DNA of 64,000 nucleotides from Scedosporium boydii (lineage: Eukaryota > Ascomycota > Sordariomycetes > Microascales > Microascaceae): positions 124,001 through 188,000 of the forward strand of contig NJFT01000049.1 in the NCBI GenBank assembly GCA_002221725.1. Reading direction: 5' to 3'. The notes under the pieces were generated by a model. It made no database searches, was not told the origin of the DNA, and saw only the letters and a list, made by a program, of their open reading frames with translations. Below are positions 47,001 through 57,832 of this stretch, one piece after another (the stretch's first letter is position 1; each line of letters opens with the position of its first letter). Made by a program: the position numbers and the translations under genes.

Positions 47001-48739
47001 TTACGCAAAGACCTTGAACGAGCCAGAGATACCATCTTGGAATAAACCATTGGGGTCGTACTTCTTGCTCACGGCCTGCAGCTGCTTTTTGATCGCCCTC
47101 CCGTAACTGCCAATCGGATCCTGTGACTTATCGGCGTACCCGAGATACTGGAACGGTATGAACAAATCTTTCTTGCGGAGGATCTTGACCTGCCCTTCCA
47201 GGAACGCCTTGACGCGCTTCTCCACCGCCTTATCATCGGCCGCGTTCGGGTAGGTTGCCGTTATGCAGACTGTCACACCGTCCTTTGCATTAGGCGTCAG
47301 CCCCAAGGAGTTGGTGCCGTTGGTGACGGGGAGCGGCTGGATCAGATACTGCACGCTGACACCCTGGATATCGGCAATTGTGTCTGTCCACTTCTCCCAC
47401 GCCCGGAACAGCTGCTTGTAGAGGTTCGCGTCGGAAGTTTTAAAGGTGTAGACGAGCTCGTAGATGCTGTGGTCGCGTGATCATGTTAGCCTGGATGAGC
47501 GCCGCTGTAATTGAAGCATTGAGGATCTGAAACTTAAAGAATTGAAAAGAATCATGGATGTCGAGTTTCTTACCGGTCAACACTCTGCGGAAGCACCGCG
47601 CCGAACCCGTTCACCAGATCTGCCACGTTATTGAGCGACAAGGTGTTGAAGGGTAGAATACCCGGCATCGAAGTAAAGTTCTCGTAAACAGGGGGATATT
47701 CCACGCCGTCGCTGTAGAAGATGGCGTCCGAGACGGAAAACGTCGGCGACCCGCCGGCATTGGTGAAGCCGAAGATGATAGACATCATGGCTAGATCGTC
47801 AAAGTTCTCGGTCCGCATGTAGTTGCTAAAGGCCTCGGCGTGGCCTTCCAGAACACTCTGTGAGTAGTTGAACAGGATGACACCTCCCCACATCAGGTCC
47901 TGGGGGAATGCGGCGACGTCGAAGCGCGTCACAATGCCGAAATTGCTCGATCCGCCTTTGAGGGCGAGCCAGAGATCTCGGTGAGAGCTGGCTGTGGCAT
48001 AGACGACTTCGCCGCTGGCAAGAACCACTTCGTAGCCGTAGACGTTATCGCAGGTCCAGCCGTTTCTCCGGGATAGGAACGTCATACCACCTATGTGAGA
48101 CAAATCTCGTAAGTAATGTGAGAGAGCGAGAGAGTTTGTGTGCATGTGTTTGCGAAAATGTCCCAACTCACCTGCAGTGGTGAAGCCTCCGACCCCAATG
48201 CCTGGGATCCGGCCTCCCATGACAGTGACGTTATGCTTGACCACTTCGGGGAAGACATCACTGCTGTAAACGGCGCCGCCGCCAATTTTCACAACGGCCC
48301 CGTCATCGCTGACGACCACCGAGTTGAGGGAACGCAGATCGACGGTGACGCCGCCATTCATGTTTGCCGCTCCAGCCCAGAGACTGTGCCCTCCAGCTCG
48401 GACAGCGAACTTGGGGGATGAAGAGCGATCACCGCGAGGAGACCTGCCAGACTGTCGTTCAGAACCCACCAGCTTGACGAACCGTGAGACATCATCCGTG
48501 TTGGTGGGCCTGAAGACGCATCCGGGGCTCAGATCTCTCTCTTGGCCGGCAAAGTAGGCCTTCTGTGAATTGTTGTAGCCGGTGGTGCCCGGATAGGACA
48601 CACGACCAGGCAATTGGGCATCGACAAGTTCACAGATGGAGGGATTCCGCGAATGAGCCAAGGCACCTGTACTTGCCACCGCAAGGAGGGAGAAGAGGAT
48701 ATGCAGCATCTGCGAGGGATTTAGGCAGGACCGATACAT
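47001..48739 (-). CDS. Berberine-bridge-enzyme-like FAD-linked oxidase, secretory
   Basis: VAO/PCMH-type oxidase using covalently bound FAD and O2, a frequent tailoring enzyme in fungal clusters. Three exons, 48739-48172, 48090-47574 and 47466-47001, encode 516 residues. An N-terminal signal peptide is clear if translation starts at the second Met (48709: MLHILFSLLAVASTGALA), suggesting action in the ER lumen or outside. The FAD domain contains FAVRAGGHSLWAG with the His that binds FAD; the region GGRIPGIGVGGFTTAG aligns with the second flavin-attachment loop but has no Cys there, so mono-covalent binding is inferred. The C-terminal BBE motif is KYDPNGLFQ. Intron 1 (81 nt) is a multiple of three and stop-free, so its retention would insert 27 residues. 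It lies between the Gfo/Idh enzyme and the FAD monooxygenase. Confidence 0.92.
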
Positions 48740-49532
48740 GATTTCTGCTTTACTTTGCTTTGTGTCCGATAGTGGGTCTGATGATACCGTGAAATGGTGG
48801 GAGTGCTAAGGGGAAGTTGATCGTTTGACCGAGGACAGTTGTCGGAGGCTTGGCTGGTAATCCAAAGTTCCAAACATCCAGAGTGAGTTATAAAAGGCGG
48901 ACGATATCCCAATTGAAAGGTTTCTCCTTGCATTGGGCGGACCATTCTGCGGGGGAATATTGAAGGGATGACTCGAGCAGAGAGAACGGCACAGCGGCAC
49001 CTCAGCCGCACGTGGGTGATAGGCGTTAAGCAAGCTGGAATGCAGAAGGAGCTCGGTATCACCGAAAAAGTCGAATGATCCAAGGACCTGAGTCCAGGCT
49101 TTCGGTCCTGTCACGTCTTCTCTCCGGAGGCCCCACCGAACCCAGGAACGGCTGAGGGTGATCTTAATCCTGCATATGCATATAAGCAGAAGGGTAAAGG
49201 CGCCGAAGGATGACACGGGAAAACGACTGCAACGCAGTGCTACCACCTCCGAAGTGGAGACGAAAGCAACCCAGCCTCTTTCGGCGCATTAAATGAGAAT
49301 GTACACGTAAAATAGGGTCTGATGAGAACAGGATGTAGGCAATTAGGAATGCGGAATGGACACTGTCGGAAAAGCGGCAAGCCTGGTATAAAGTAGTATC
49401 GCTGGGTCAGCTCTACTCAGTGTTTCGGGTCTACGGAATATTAGTGTCTACTTTCTCGCGCACAATCCCAGTTCACGCATAGACCTTGCTTTATTATTGT
49501 GCAGTCCTTATCCATTCGCATACCTATACAAT
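48740..49532. promoter_or_regulatory. Divergent promoter of BBE-like oxidase and FAD monooxygenase
   Basis: The 793-nt region separates two divergently oriented tailoring genes, so co-regulation is likely. A TATAAAG box at 49387-49393 lies about 140 nt before the monooxygenase ATG. A TATAAAA on the plus strand near 48900 lies within about 160 nt of the oxidase start. Confidence 0.55.
49387..49393 (+). promoter_or_regulatory. TATA box of FAD monooxygenase
   Basis: TATAAAG, about 140 nt upstream of the ATG at 49533, in the expected position for a fungal core promoter. Confidence 0.5.
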
Positions 49533-51059
49533 ATGCATGTGCTCATTGTTGGAGGAGGCGTGGGCGGTCTCAGCCTAGCCCAATGCCTTCGCAAGCAGGG
49601 CATCTCTTTTCAAGTCTTCGAGCGCGATGCCTCCCCTGACTCGCGCTTCCAAGGATGGGCCATCGGCATCCACACGTATGAACATAATCTCTATGATCTG
49701 TCCATTGATTTCACTGTTCAAGTCTAATGATGTCGAGGCCACGCCTATAGCATCGTTGATAAGCTCCAGGCTTCGTTTCCAGACGACCTGCCGAAACTAA
49801 AGGATGCGACGGACCATCTCCAGCCTCTGAACCTCCCTGCTCAGATGGCTTTGTACTTCCCCGGTCGCGATATTCGTTTGGGTGTTGAGGTCAGTGCATA
49901 ATGTTTTATATATTGAGAGACAAAAAAATGCCGGTTGGAAGAAGAAAAAAACGGAGGAACCCCCTTCGCACCAACTTAGGCCCGTTGCTGAGCTCCGGGA
50001 ATAGGACACCCCTGAGGCGCCAATCATTCGTTCTGAGCGTCACCGCCTCCGGGACTGGCTATCCACCAACATTCCCATCGAATGGAACAAGCGCGTCCAG
50101 CGAATCGAACACGATGACGAGGGCGTCGCTGTCTTCTTTGAGGATGGCACGAGTGCCAAGGGAGACATTCTCGTTGGCGCGGATGGCATCAACAGCGTTG
50201 GTAAGTAAACAAAGACGGCCGGACTTCCATTCATTGTCGACCTCGCATCTACTTCTTATCCCCTTCTTGTTCGTCTCTTTTGCGAGTACTCGCTCAAAAT
50301 CTAACTTTCAAAATCCAAGTCCGAGAGCAGCTACTCCAACGCCCTGCAGACGAGCTCCTCAAGATAGTCCCTCTCGCTGCCATTGTCGGTGAAGTGACCC
50401 TGGCAGAGGAAGCGTTCCAGCGTCAGCTCGCATTAGGTCACAGTGCCTACGTCTTCATCAACCCCGCCCAGGGCTTCGCCCATTTCAACGGCCTGCACGA
50501 AGTCCTCCCCGGTGGTCGCTCCGGCCGCCACTACTGGATGTTCATGCAGCCCGACCTCACGATCGAGCAGGCGGATCACTGGCTCCGCAACGCCTCCCAG
50601 CAAGAGAAGCTGGACTACGTCCTCAAGGCCACGGCGGACATGCCGCCTCAGTTCCGTGAGTTGTTCGAGCTGACTCCCGCCAGCGGTATCAAGCCCGAGA
50701 TGCACATCTGGCGTGACCTCGAGCTTGAGAGCTTGCCAGCCGGTCGCGTAATCCTTTTGGGTGATTCTGCGCACGCCATGACACCTTTCCGTGGAGAGGG
50801 CGGGTATCACACCTTCATTGACTCAATGAATCTGTCCCAGCTTCTGGCAGGCGTCGATGGAAGGGATCTCGACGCGATCAAGGCTGCTGTCACCGAGTAC
50901 AACGCCGAGATGCTTGAGCGCGGCGCCGAGGCGGTGCGCAACTCGAGGGATGAGAACTCGAGCAAGCGGTTGAAGAACAAGGATGCTAAGATCACTACCG
51001 CCAACCAGGCAGTCCGGCCTTTGCCTCGTGTACCGATCGTGCTGCCTGTACCGAACTAG
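49533..51059 (+). CDS. FAD-dependent monooxygenase (tailoring)
   Basis: Class A flavin monooxygenase that would hydroxylate or epoxidise the PKS-NRPS product. Four exons, 49533-49675, 49751-49889, 50005-50200 and 50320-51059, join in frame to 405 residues. The first motif is MHVLIVGGGVGGLSLAQCL with the acidic end in FQVFERD; a DG motif is seen in LVGADGINSV just before intron 3; the FAD ribityl-binding motif is GRVILLGDSAHAMTPFRGEG. The four-exon plan with a last split after the DG motif, and the motif spacing, resemble the enzyme at 5-6.7 kb, so the two are likely distant paralogues. It starts divergently from the BBE-like oxidase. The substrate is not predictable from sequence. Confidence 0.92.
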
Positions 51060-51260
51060 GTTGATGCTATAGTGGAAATGGACTGTCGTAGGCCACTTAT
51101 ATTTGATAGCACAAGAGAGTCCTTACTTGATAGGACAAAAGTAGTTAGCAATAAAGACTGTCTCTATATTTGGTAGTACACTTTCTTCCCAATTCCAGTT
51201 TCCCTCACCCTGACCCAGTCATAATGATACCGACCTAACTCCCGCCATCGCTTCAAAGGC

Positions 51261-53597
51261 CTAATCTGTCTTAAGTGGTCGGTCCTTCGAGCCGTGGTCC
51301 CTCTTCCCCTTGATCGCTTGTATCAGTTCAATCCCAACGCTAGCGCTAACACCCTCCTCAACCTGCTTGGTAAAGAACGTATCCCGATCCATCGCCCTCA
51401 CAGACTTCCTCCGCTGCTTCTCTGCGGGCGTTGCACTCAGCGTCGCCTTGCTCTTCTCTTTAATCTCATCCAAGTACTTCACTCGAGTAATATACTGCTG
51501 CTTCCGCTCCTTCCGGATCTGCTCAGACCCGATGCGGTGAAGGGTATACCTCGCCGCCGAGCGCAAGCCCATGAAGACGTGCTCGCTCACGAAGATGGTA
51601 ATGGGCATCGCCCACCACGCACCTCCGGCCACCACTCCAGACCCCCCGTACAAGTGCACGATGGCCCCAGTCGAAATACTTCCCATCCACGTCAGGAACT
51701 CAAGCGAGTTGATCCACGGCCCGATGCCATCTGTCCGCACAGGGGCAGGCCGCCGCTGCTCGTTGATAATCTTGAAGAAATCCGTGCGCAGCTCAAGGAC
51801 GTTATTTATGAGGAAACCGATCGGCAGAAGCGGCCATACGGGTGAGAAGAGTGCGAGATACCCGAACTGAAGAGCGATTTCGGCAATGTCGTCCTGTACG
51901 TTGTAAATCTCGAGTGTGGCTTGGTTGCGCGCGCTCTTGAGGAACTCGACCTCTTCCGGGTCGTCGTGCAAGACCAAAGCGGAAGCGGTGGCATTGCGGA
52001 TGGGCTTGTTGCGGTAGCCGTGATACCACCGTTGGGCCTTACGCTTCACCACGGGAAAGACATTCTCTTCAAAGAAGGCGAAAATTTGGCCGGTGACCGT
52101 CAAGGCCATGACCTCGGTCCGCAACCTGTCCGGATCCACGGTGAACGACCGGTTCACGGTGAGATACTTTTGCCCAAATTTGCCGAACACGGTCCACGTC
52201 ATCCCCTCCAGCTTCGGGACGATGTCCTTCCCGAACGGGACGTAGATGAAGGAGGTGATGAGGATTGGGAGGTAGTTGGTGATGCTTTGGAAGATAAACG
52301 TCTTTTGTGTGCGTGACATGTCGTAGTTATCAGCGGTTCGATGGTTCTCGAAATCGGCGAGCGCGGTGGCGACATTTTCGAGGCAGTCGTTTACGTAGGG
52401 TAGGATGACGGCGAATATGATAGTGGGAACGTATTCCTATATGCAGATTAGCCTTCGCCTACAATCGTGATCCCAAAAACGCAGAGACAGGACGCGCACC
52501 ATGAAGTTTTTAAATGGTCCGCCGTAACTCTCCAACACAAGCGTCTCGGCAGCAAACACGGCAAGCATCAAGATGCTGAGAATCGTAACGGCGAGGAGAA
52601 TGCAAGGGACCTGCAACAACTGACGAGAGACCTGCTTCCATTTGGGGCAATAGTGCCTCGTCTGACCCGCCTCGTCCACGAGAATCTTTTCCCACCTAAA
52701 CTGTGGCCGAGTGATCTTGACGGAGCCCACACCCCTCACTTTCCACCGAATACTAAGATCAATCTCCTGAAGCTTCCAGTACTCCAGAAATACTGTGCAC
52801 CACACGCACGTCACGATGCCGTAAATGACGGAATAACCGGGCAGCCACCTCCACGCAATCAAGCCAGTCACTGCCGGGAAGGTTAAGAAGACCACGTACG
52901 CCTCGATGAAGGCAAAGTAGAAGGCGACTTTTGTACCGAACAGGTTGCGAATCTGGTCTAGGTCTTCGTTCGTGAGCACCAGACGCCTGCTCAAGTGCTT
53001 CATGAGGCTCGAATTCGTCGCCTCGTTATGCATTGGGAGAATAGCTCTGACTCTCTCCCACTGGCCCCAACCGGGCGTAACCCCGGCACCTCCGAGCGGC
53101 TTGGGCCAGTTGACGAGGTGGTACATGGAGAGTATGTCCTCTGCTTCGAAGCCATCGCGGCTCATGGCCTCTTTGCTCTCGCCTGGATGTGTCTGAATGA
53201 TTCCGTAAAGCCAGTCCTTTATCCTGTTACAGGTAAGTTTTTAGGAATGGGCAGGCGTTGTGCGAAGTTTAACGAACCGGGAATTGTAGACCATGGCTTG
53301 TAGAAGCACCCGGGGGGCTTTGGCGAAAACTAGCAACGTTTCGTCATAGCCGGGTCGCACTTCCGTATGGAGCCCGACACTCTCGAGGTCATGGATAAGG
53401 GTGGTGATCTCCTTCGCGGCGGTATCCGTGTCTTTGCAAAGTCAGATCTGAGCTCACCTAGGCAGTCCCCTATTTAAATTCTACATACCGGCGTCTTCAA
53501 AATCGTAGACGATGACATACTTGTCATTGTACGTGCCCAACCGCATCGGTTCCGGTCCTCCCGTAGGAGCGCGCCGCACAAACTGAAAGCCCCCCAT
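51261..53597 (-). CDS. Anoctamin/TMEM16-like membrane protein (Ist2 type)
   Basis: Multi-span membrane protein of the anoctamin family; in yeast the relative Ist2 tethers ER to plasma membrane, and other members are ion channels or lipid scramblases. Five exons are not needed: four, 53597-53489, 53431-53278, 53223-52500 and 52436-51261, give 720 residues, usual for fungal members. The N-terminus is a soluble alpha/beta domain (KYVIVYDFED, then TLLVFAKAP). Conserved helices include KVAFYFAFIEAYVVFLTFPA, PTIIFAVILPYVND, IFQSITNYLPILITSFIYVP, and FGYLALFSPVWPLLPIGFLI. The C-terminus is basic and charged. It is convergent with the FAD monooxygenase, only 201 nt apart. It looks like a housekeeping gene embedded in the cluster rather than a tailoring enzyme. 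Confidence 0.9.
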
Positions 53598-55069
53598 GGT
53601 AATAAATGAGTCGGTGGCTCCAACCGCGGGAAGAAAAGAGTGAATCGATTCATTCGGAGATATCTTTAAATTACTTCAGCCCTAGAAGGTGAATATTTAA
53701 AATATTTAAATATTACTGATCGGCAGAGACTGGTTTAGACGCGTCAGCCGGCCCCACTGCCAAGCGGGTTTCGGCACTGGATCATGAGAGTAAGCTGCAG
53801 ATTTGCCCTTGGCTTTGGGGTGAAAGCTGAGGAAGCTGCATGCAGTGAGGAACGTTAAGTCGACAGATAGTGGTCGAGCTTCCCGGGCAGCAAAATTAGG
53901 TGGCCTAGGTCGGTGGCCACAGAAGCAGCCGCTCCAGACTTAGCATGACTTCCAAGATCTCCCGAAGGTGGATCAACAGAAAGAGTTTCCGAGTGTCGAA
54001 TTACCCGCAAATACTATGTCATCGCTATTCAGCCCATTGTTCGACCCATAGATCCGCCGCGCCCCCGAAATCGACTTTCACGCAATGCGGACCAACTGGA
54101 CAGCATTGGTCGCGAGGCCGGGGTTAGGAAAAGATCCGTAGTACTACCGCACAGGGAGACTAATCCTCCAGTCAGTCACCTATTTGCCATGGGAGACTGG
54201 CATACTGGTAGTGGTGGCCGGGACAGACGGTGCAGCGTCTCATGGACACCCATTCAACAGAGCTGACGACCATAGGAGTTATCCAAAGGAACGGCTACAT
54301 AGAGGAGTTGGCGCCTCTCCCAGTCAATGTTGACCACCCCCACAATCTAGCTACCGAACGGACCGAGCCTCCACCTCGGGCAAATGTCCTCGTTTCCGTC
54401 ACAAAGATAATCCTTCTCTGTTATTTAGTGTGCCTGGCGTCTTAGAAGTCCCAGCCGCCATCCCAGCAAGCTTTCCCATTCCATCGGGAATGCCCTCCTT
54501 GCGCCCTTGGAGTCGTTGCCGGTTGGTCAACCAATCCGGCGAAGACTTGCAGAGGCTTTTTGAGGGAATTGGGTATTAACCATTTACCACCCAGTCCAGT
54601 TTTGTTTCTTATTTCTTTTGAGGTTATGGTGTAGTGGCCAAGGCCGTACTAGTCTGTCAATACATTTCGTGTGTCTGGAAGGGAGTAATCTTTATCATCT
54701 TGATAAAATAGTGCGAGTTAAGGAGAGATTGTTAGAAGAAGAAACACCTCTCGAGTGTCGCTATCTTCCCCATCTGGTCATGAGCCAGTTTAGAGGAGCA
54801 GGGCACTGGATGAGGTTGATGAATTTTTCGAGAAATGCAGAAGGTATCCCTGTTGTCTCGGGATCTGAGGGGTAGCATCCACGGGCTAGGCATAGCCGCT
54901 CACTCCGTATACTACTCAGCTTAGGCGAATCCAATCTCACGCTAGTGACGAAATAACCCTTGTGCTTCCAGTAATCATTTTCATCCTAGCCGTGTTCACG
55001 CCGCCCTTCTCCCACCCGCGTGTCCTGGTTTTTACCCGGACATGTGGCTTCGGCATCATAGCGTAGAGC
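53598..55069. other. Intergenic
   Basis: About 1.5 kb with an AT-rich palindromic stretch around 53690-53715 (repeated TATTTAAA). No gene supported. A short sequence near 54625 resembles a tRNA A box but lacks a B box. Confidence 0.5.
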
Positions 55070-55758
55070 TTAGAAGTCGATCTCATCCGCGCAATGCCCG
55101 CACCAGCCGCAGCCCTTGTCCCAGAGACCGTGGTTGTCACCGACGTCCGGGTACCACGTACTAGAAGCCGACCACACCCCACTACGTGATCCCCCGTAGC
55201 TACCTCCATATGATCCTCCGTAGTTGCCTCCATGGCTCTTCTTGCGTTTCTTTTTGGCTTCGGTCTTGCCAGCTTGCCCTCCTTCGGCGGGAGCTGCCGG
55301 CACGAATTGGATGGGGGGCTTTCGATACAACGGAACGCCCGAGCTTGGGAGAAAGGTTCTATCCTATTACGTTCTATCAGCATAATCTCTCACTTTAGAC
55401 GCCTGGAAGGGAGGGCATACGGAGCCATAATCGGGCGATAGGACCAACTCAGGCGCCTCTTCCTCGCCTTGACCAGATGAAGCGCGGGACTGCTCAAAAT
55501 TTTTGTGCGTCAGTGAAGTGAGCCGATGCTGGTTCAAGCTGTGCTCGTCCCGGACACGTTTTCCGCAGGGGCACCGTATACCAGGGCGTTGTTGGCTTGG
55601 CCCCGGCGGTCCGGCGAGCCGTTGTGTGGCTCAGGGTGGTTCGGCGAGTCGTTTCGATGCTGTTGGAGGGCTTCGTTAGATTTAAAGCGTCGGCCACAAT
55701 CGCATTTCACCTTTTGCGGACGAGCAGGAGGAGGCGCGGTGTCTGCATCGTTGGGCAT
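55070..55758 (-). pseudogene. C2H2-like zinc-finger protein, frameshifted
   Basis: A small fungal zinc-finger protein of the CxC...HxxxxxH type. From ATG 55758 the first finger reads KCDCGRRFKSNEALQQHRN with a distal His. A second finger, CPCGKRVRDEHSLNQHR, is intact only after a one-base frame change in a short C run near 55570-55575. Downstream, another frame reads APAEGGQAGKTEAKKKRKK, then a Gly/Tyr/Ser repeat (GGNYGGSYGGSYGG) and a Cys-rich end (GCGWCGHC) stopping at 55070. An intron may link the last part (a GTATGC donor near 55430 and a TGATAG acceptor near 55375), but I cannot close the model. Either a decayed gene or one carrying a single-base assembly error. Confidence 0.5.
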
Positions 55759-56647
55759 TTTCAGTCAGTACCTATCAAAAGGGACACATAGGATTCGGGT
55801 AAGGACAGTTAGGGACCCAAAAGTGGCAAAGGAACTAGCTTGATGGCTGCGATTGAGGGGTCATTGGGCGGGGGTCGATACCTTAGGCCAGGCTGGTTAC
55901 ACAACAGCATCGTCTCAGACCACCCTTGATGTGCCGAGGCCGTGCCCTAATAACGGATTTGGCCCCAATTCCGGACTCGCACTACGAAGTAGTATGTCGC
56001 TCATTTTCGGTGCGGCAGGCTGAATCTTCCAGCATGTCAATGCTGCTACACGCAGCCGGCTCGTAGAGTGTATGGGTTTACCTGTCCTCCGCGCAAGATG
56101 CTTTGTCCCAGACAATTTGGGGAATAATAAGAAGTATTCCGTGATAGATTGTAGCTCATAGTTAATATCTGCGTGATCATCCATACAAATTAAACTAGTA
56201 ATAGTATTCTTACACTGATTTTCAGAATCTAAGACCTGCAGCTAGGGTTAGGGTTGTCCAGCGGTGTGAAACAAGGAAGGAGTGCATATTCAAGTGCATG
56301 GGCGTCGTCGTACCTAAATCGACTGCTGAAGAGTCTCGGAAGACAAACTAGATGCATGGTACAATCGACAGCTTATATAGGCGAGAATTATCTTCGTTAG
56401 TTCACCTTCGCCGCTTTCCTTCGCAATGCAGCCTCACTTCATTTTCTTCGAGAGTTTTCATCAGAGCCGGCACTGCTGTATTCTGGGGTAGTTAAAATAG
56501 TTTAAATTGGTCATGTTATAACAAACTCCTCCTCCAGCGCCGTCGATGTAAGTCGGAGACCAAGGAGCAACCGCGGACGTTTATACCTCGCCCCCAAAAA
56601 AAGAAAAAACCTCAGGGAACAAAACAAAGTCAAATTAAAGAAGACCT
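55759..56647. other. Intergenic
   Basis: About 0.9 kb. It contains a CTACGAAGTAG palindrome at 55982-55992 and a telomere-like double TAGGGT at 56243-56256. No gene supported. Confidence 0.55.
56243..56256 (+). repeat. Interstitial telomere-like repeat (TTAGGG orientation)
   Basis: TAGGGTTAGGGTTG, about two units of the canonical fungal telomere repeat, 390 nt beyond the trans-ER stop codon. Confidence 0.7.
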
Positions 56648-57832
56648 CTAGGCAACCGGGAAGACCAACTTCTGGCCGGACATAGCCTGGCTCCTGATTA
56701 TATTGACCCCACCCACGACGCCGTCCCAGCCACCAGGAGAGACCTTGACAGGGTGCGTGTCGATGAGGCCACGGTCCAGCAGGTCTTGGACTGCAGCAAA
56801 GGCCCGAGCACCGAAGACGCGATCTTCGGGGCGCTCCTCACGGCCATACTCGCCTTCCAGCGCAACCTTTCTGCCGAAGATGGTCAGAACCATGACCCAG
56901 GAGGGCTCGATCGTCAGAGAGCGTGTCTGAGCGATGGTGTCACGGAAGGGCTCAAGGGAAACGTAGCGGCCACCGGCGCGGCCCATGGCGGCGTAGCAGA
57001 GCTTCGTCGTGTCAGCTTGGGATACGCAATCGAAAGTGAAGGCTAGCTCGCCGTTTGTGTATCCCTTGATGTCAGCGGCGCATGTCGGGTTGTGGTAGTC
57101 GAAGACCTTTTCGGCGCCGAAGCGGTAGACGAGATCGAAGTTGGCGGGAGAGCAGGTGGCGATGGGGCGTAGGCCGGCACTAGACGTGATCGTCAGTCAG
57201 CCGTTCGCATTTGTATCTAGGTAAAAAGCAAGAAACGAAAAAAGAATATCATACAGCTTGAGTAATTGGATGGCACGGGTGCCAGTGGCCGTGGCTCCGC
57301 CAGATACGAGAACGAACTCGCGGCTCTCCCTATCCTCGTCGCTGGCGGGACAACCGTCACGGAGCTGATCTAGAGTCGCGGGCACACCAAGCTCGTGGAA
57401 TAGACTGAGAGCTGCAGTCGCAACTCCGGTGCCAAAACTGGCGCCCTCTTCAAAGCTCATGTGGTCGGGGATCTTGAGCAAGAGGTCCGCGCAGGCCCCT
57501 ACATACTCGGAGAACGCGCCCACGTCTGGGATGAGCTTGTTCATGCCGTGCACCAGCCCCGCGACGCGATCGCCCACGGCCAGCCTGCCAGATTTCAGAG
57601 CCTCCTCACCGAGGGCAACCACAGTGCCGGCGTAGTCGTAGCCGATGATGGCACCAGCGGCGGCGCTGTAATCGAGCATCTTGGCGTCGGCTGGGTTAAT
57701 GGCCACCGCCGCCGTCTTGACGATCGCCATGTCGGGGGCAAGACGGGGGACTGGCACATCGTTTTTGATGCCCAGCTCACCAGGTCCTAGAGCCACGATG
57801 GCCTTTTGGGTTTTGGGGAGTAGCGACGACAT
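56648..57832 (-). CDS. Trans-acting enoyl reductase partner of the PKS-NRPS
   Basis: Stand-alone NADPH-dependent enoyl reductase (medium-chain, zinc-independent, LovC/ApdC/CcsC type) that reduces selected double bonds on the growing chain in trans. Two exons, 57832-57255 and 57179-56648, give 369 residues, matching the family. The N-terminus reads QKAIVALGPGELGIKNDVP; the catalytic-domain block is VAINPADAKMLDYSAAAGAI followed by GYDYAGTVVALG; the nucleotide-binding motif is VLVSGGATATGTRAIQLLKL near residues 178-194. The C-terminus has the SGQKLVFPV block characteristic of these partners. The PKS-NRPS has no intact ER, so the two should act together although they lie about 17 kb apart. It is divergent from the CYP505 gene, sharing a 943-nt promoter region. 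Confidence 0.94.

Noticed and set aside
54620..54700. tRNA-like A box (TGGTGTAGTGG)
   Set aside because: No matching B box (GGTTCGAxTCC) or acceptor-stem pairing follows at the right distance, so no tRNA gene is called.
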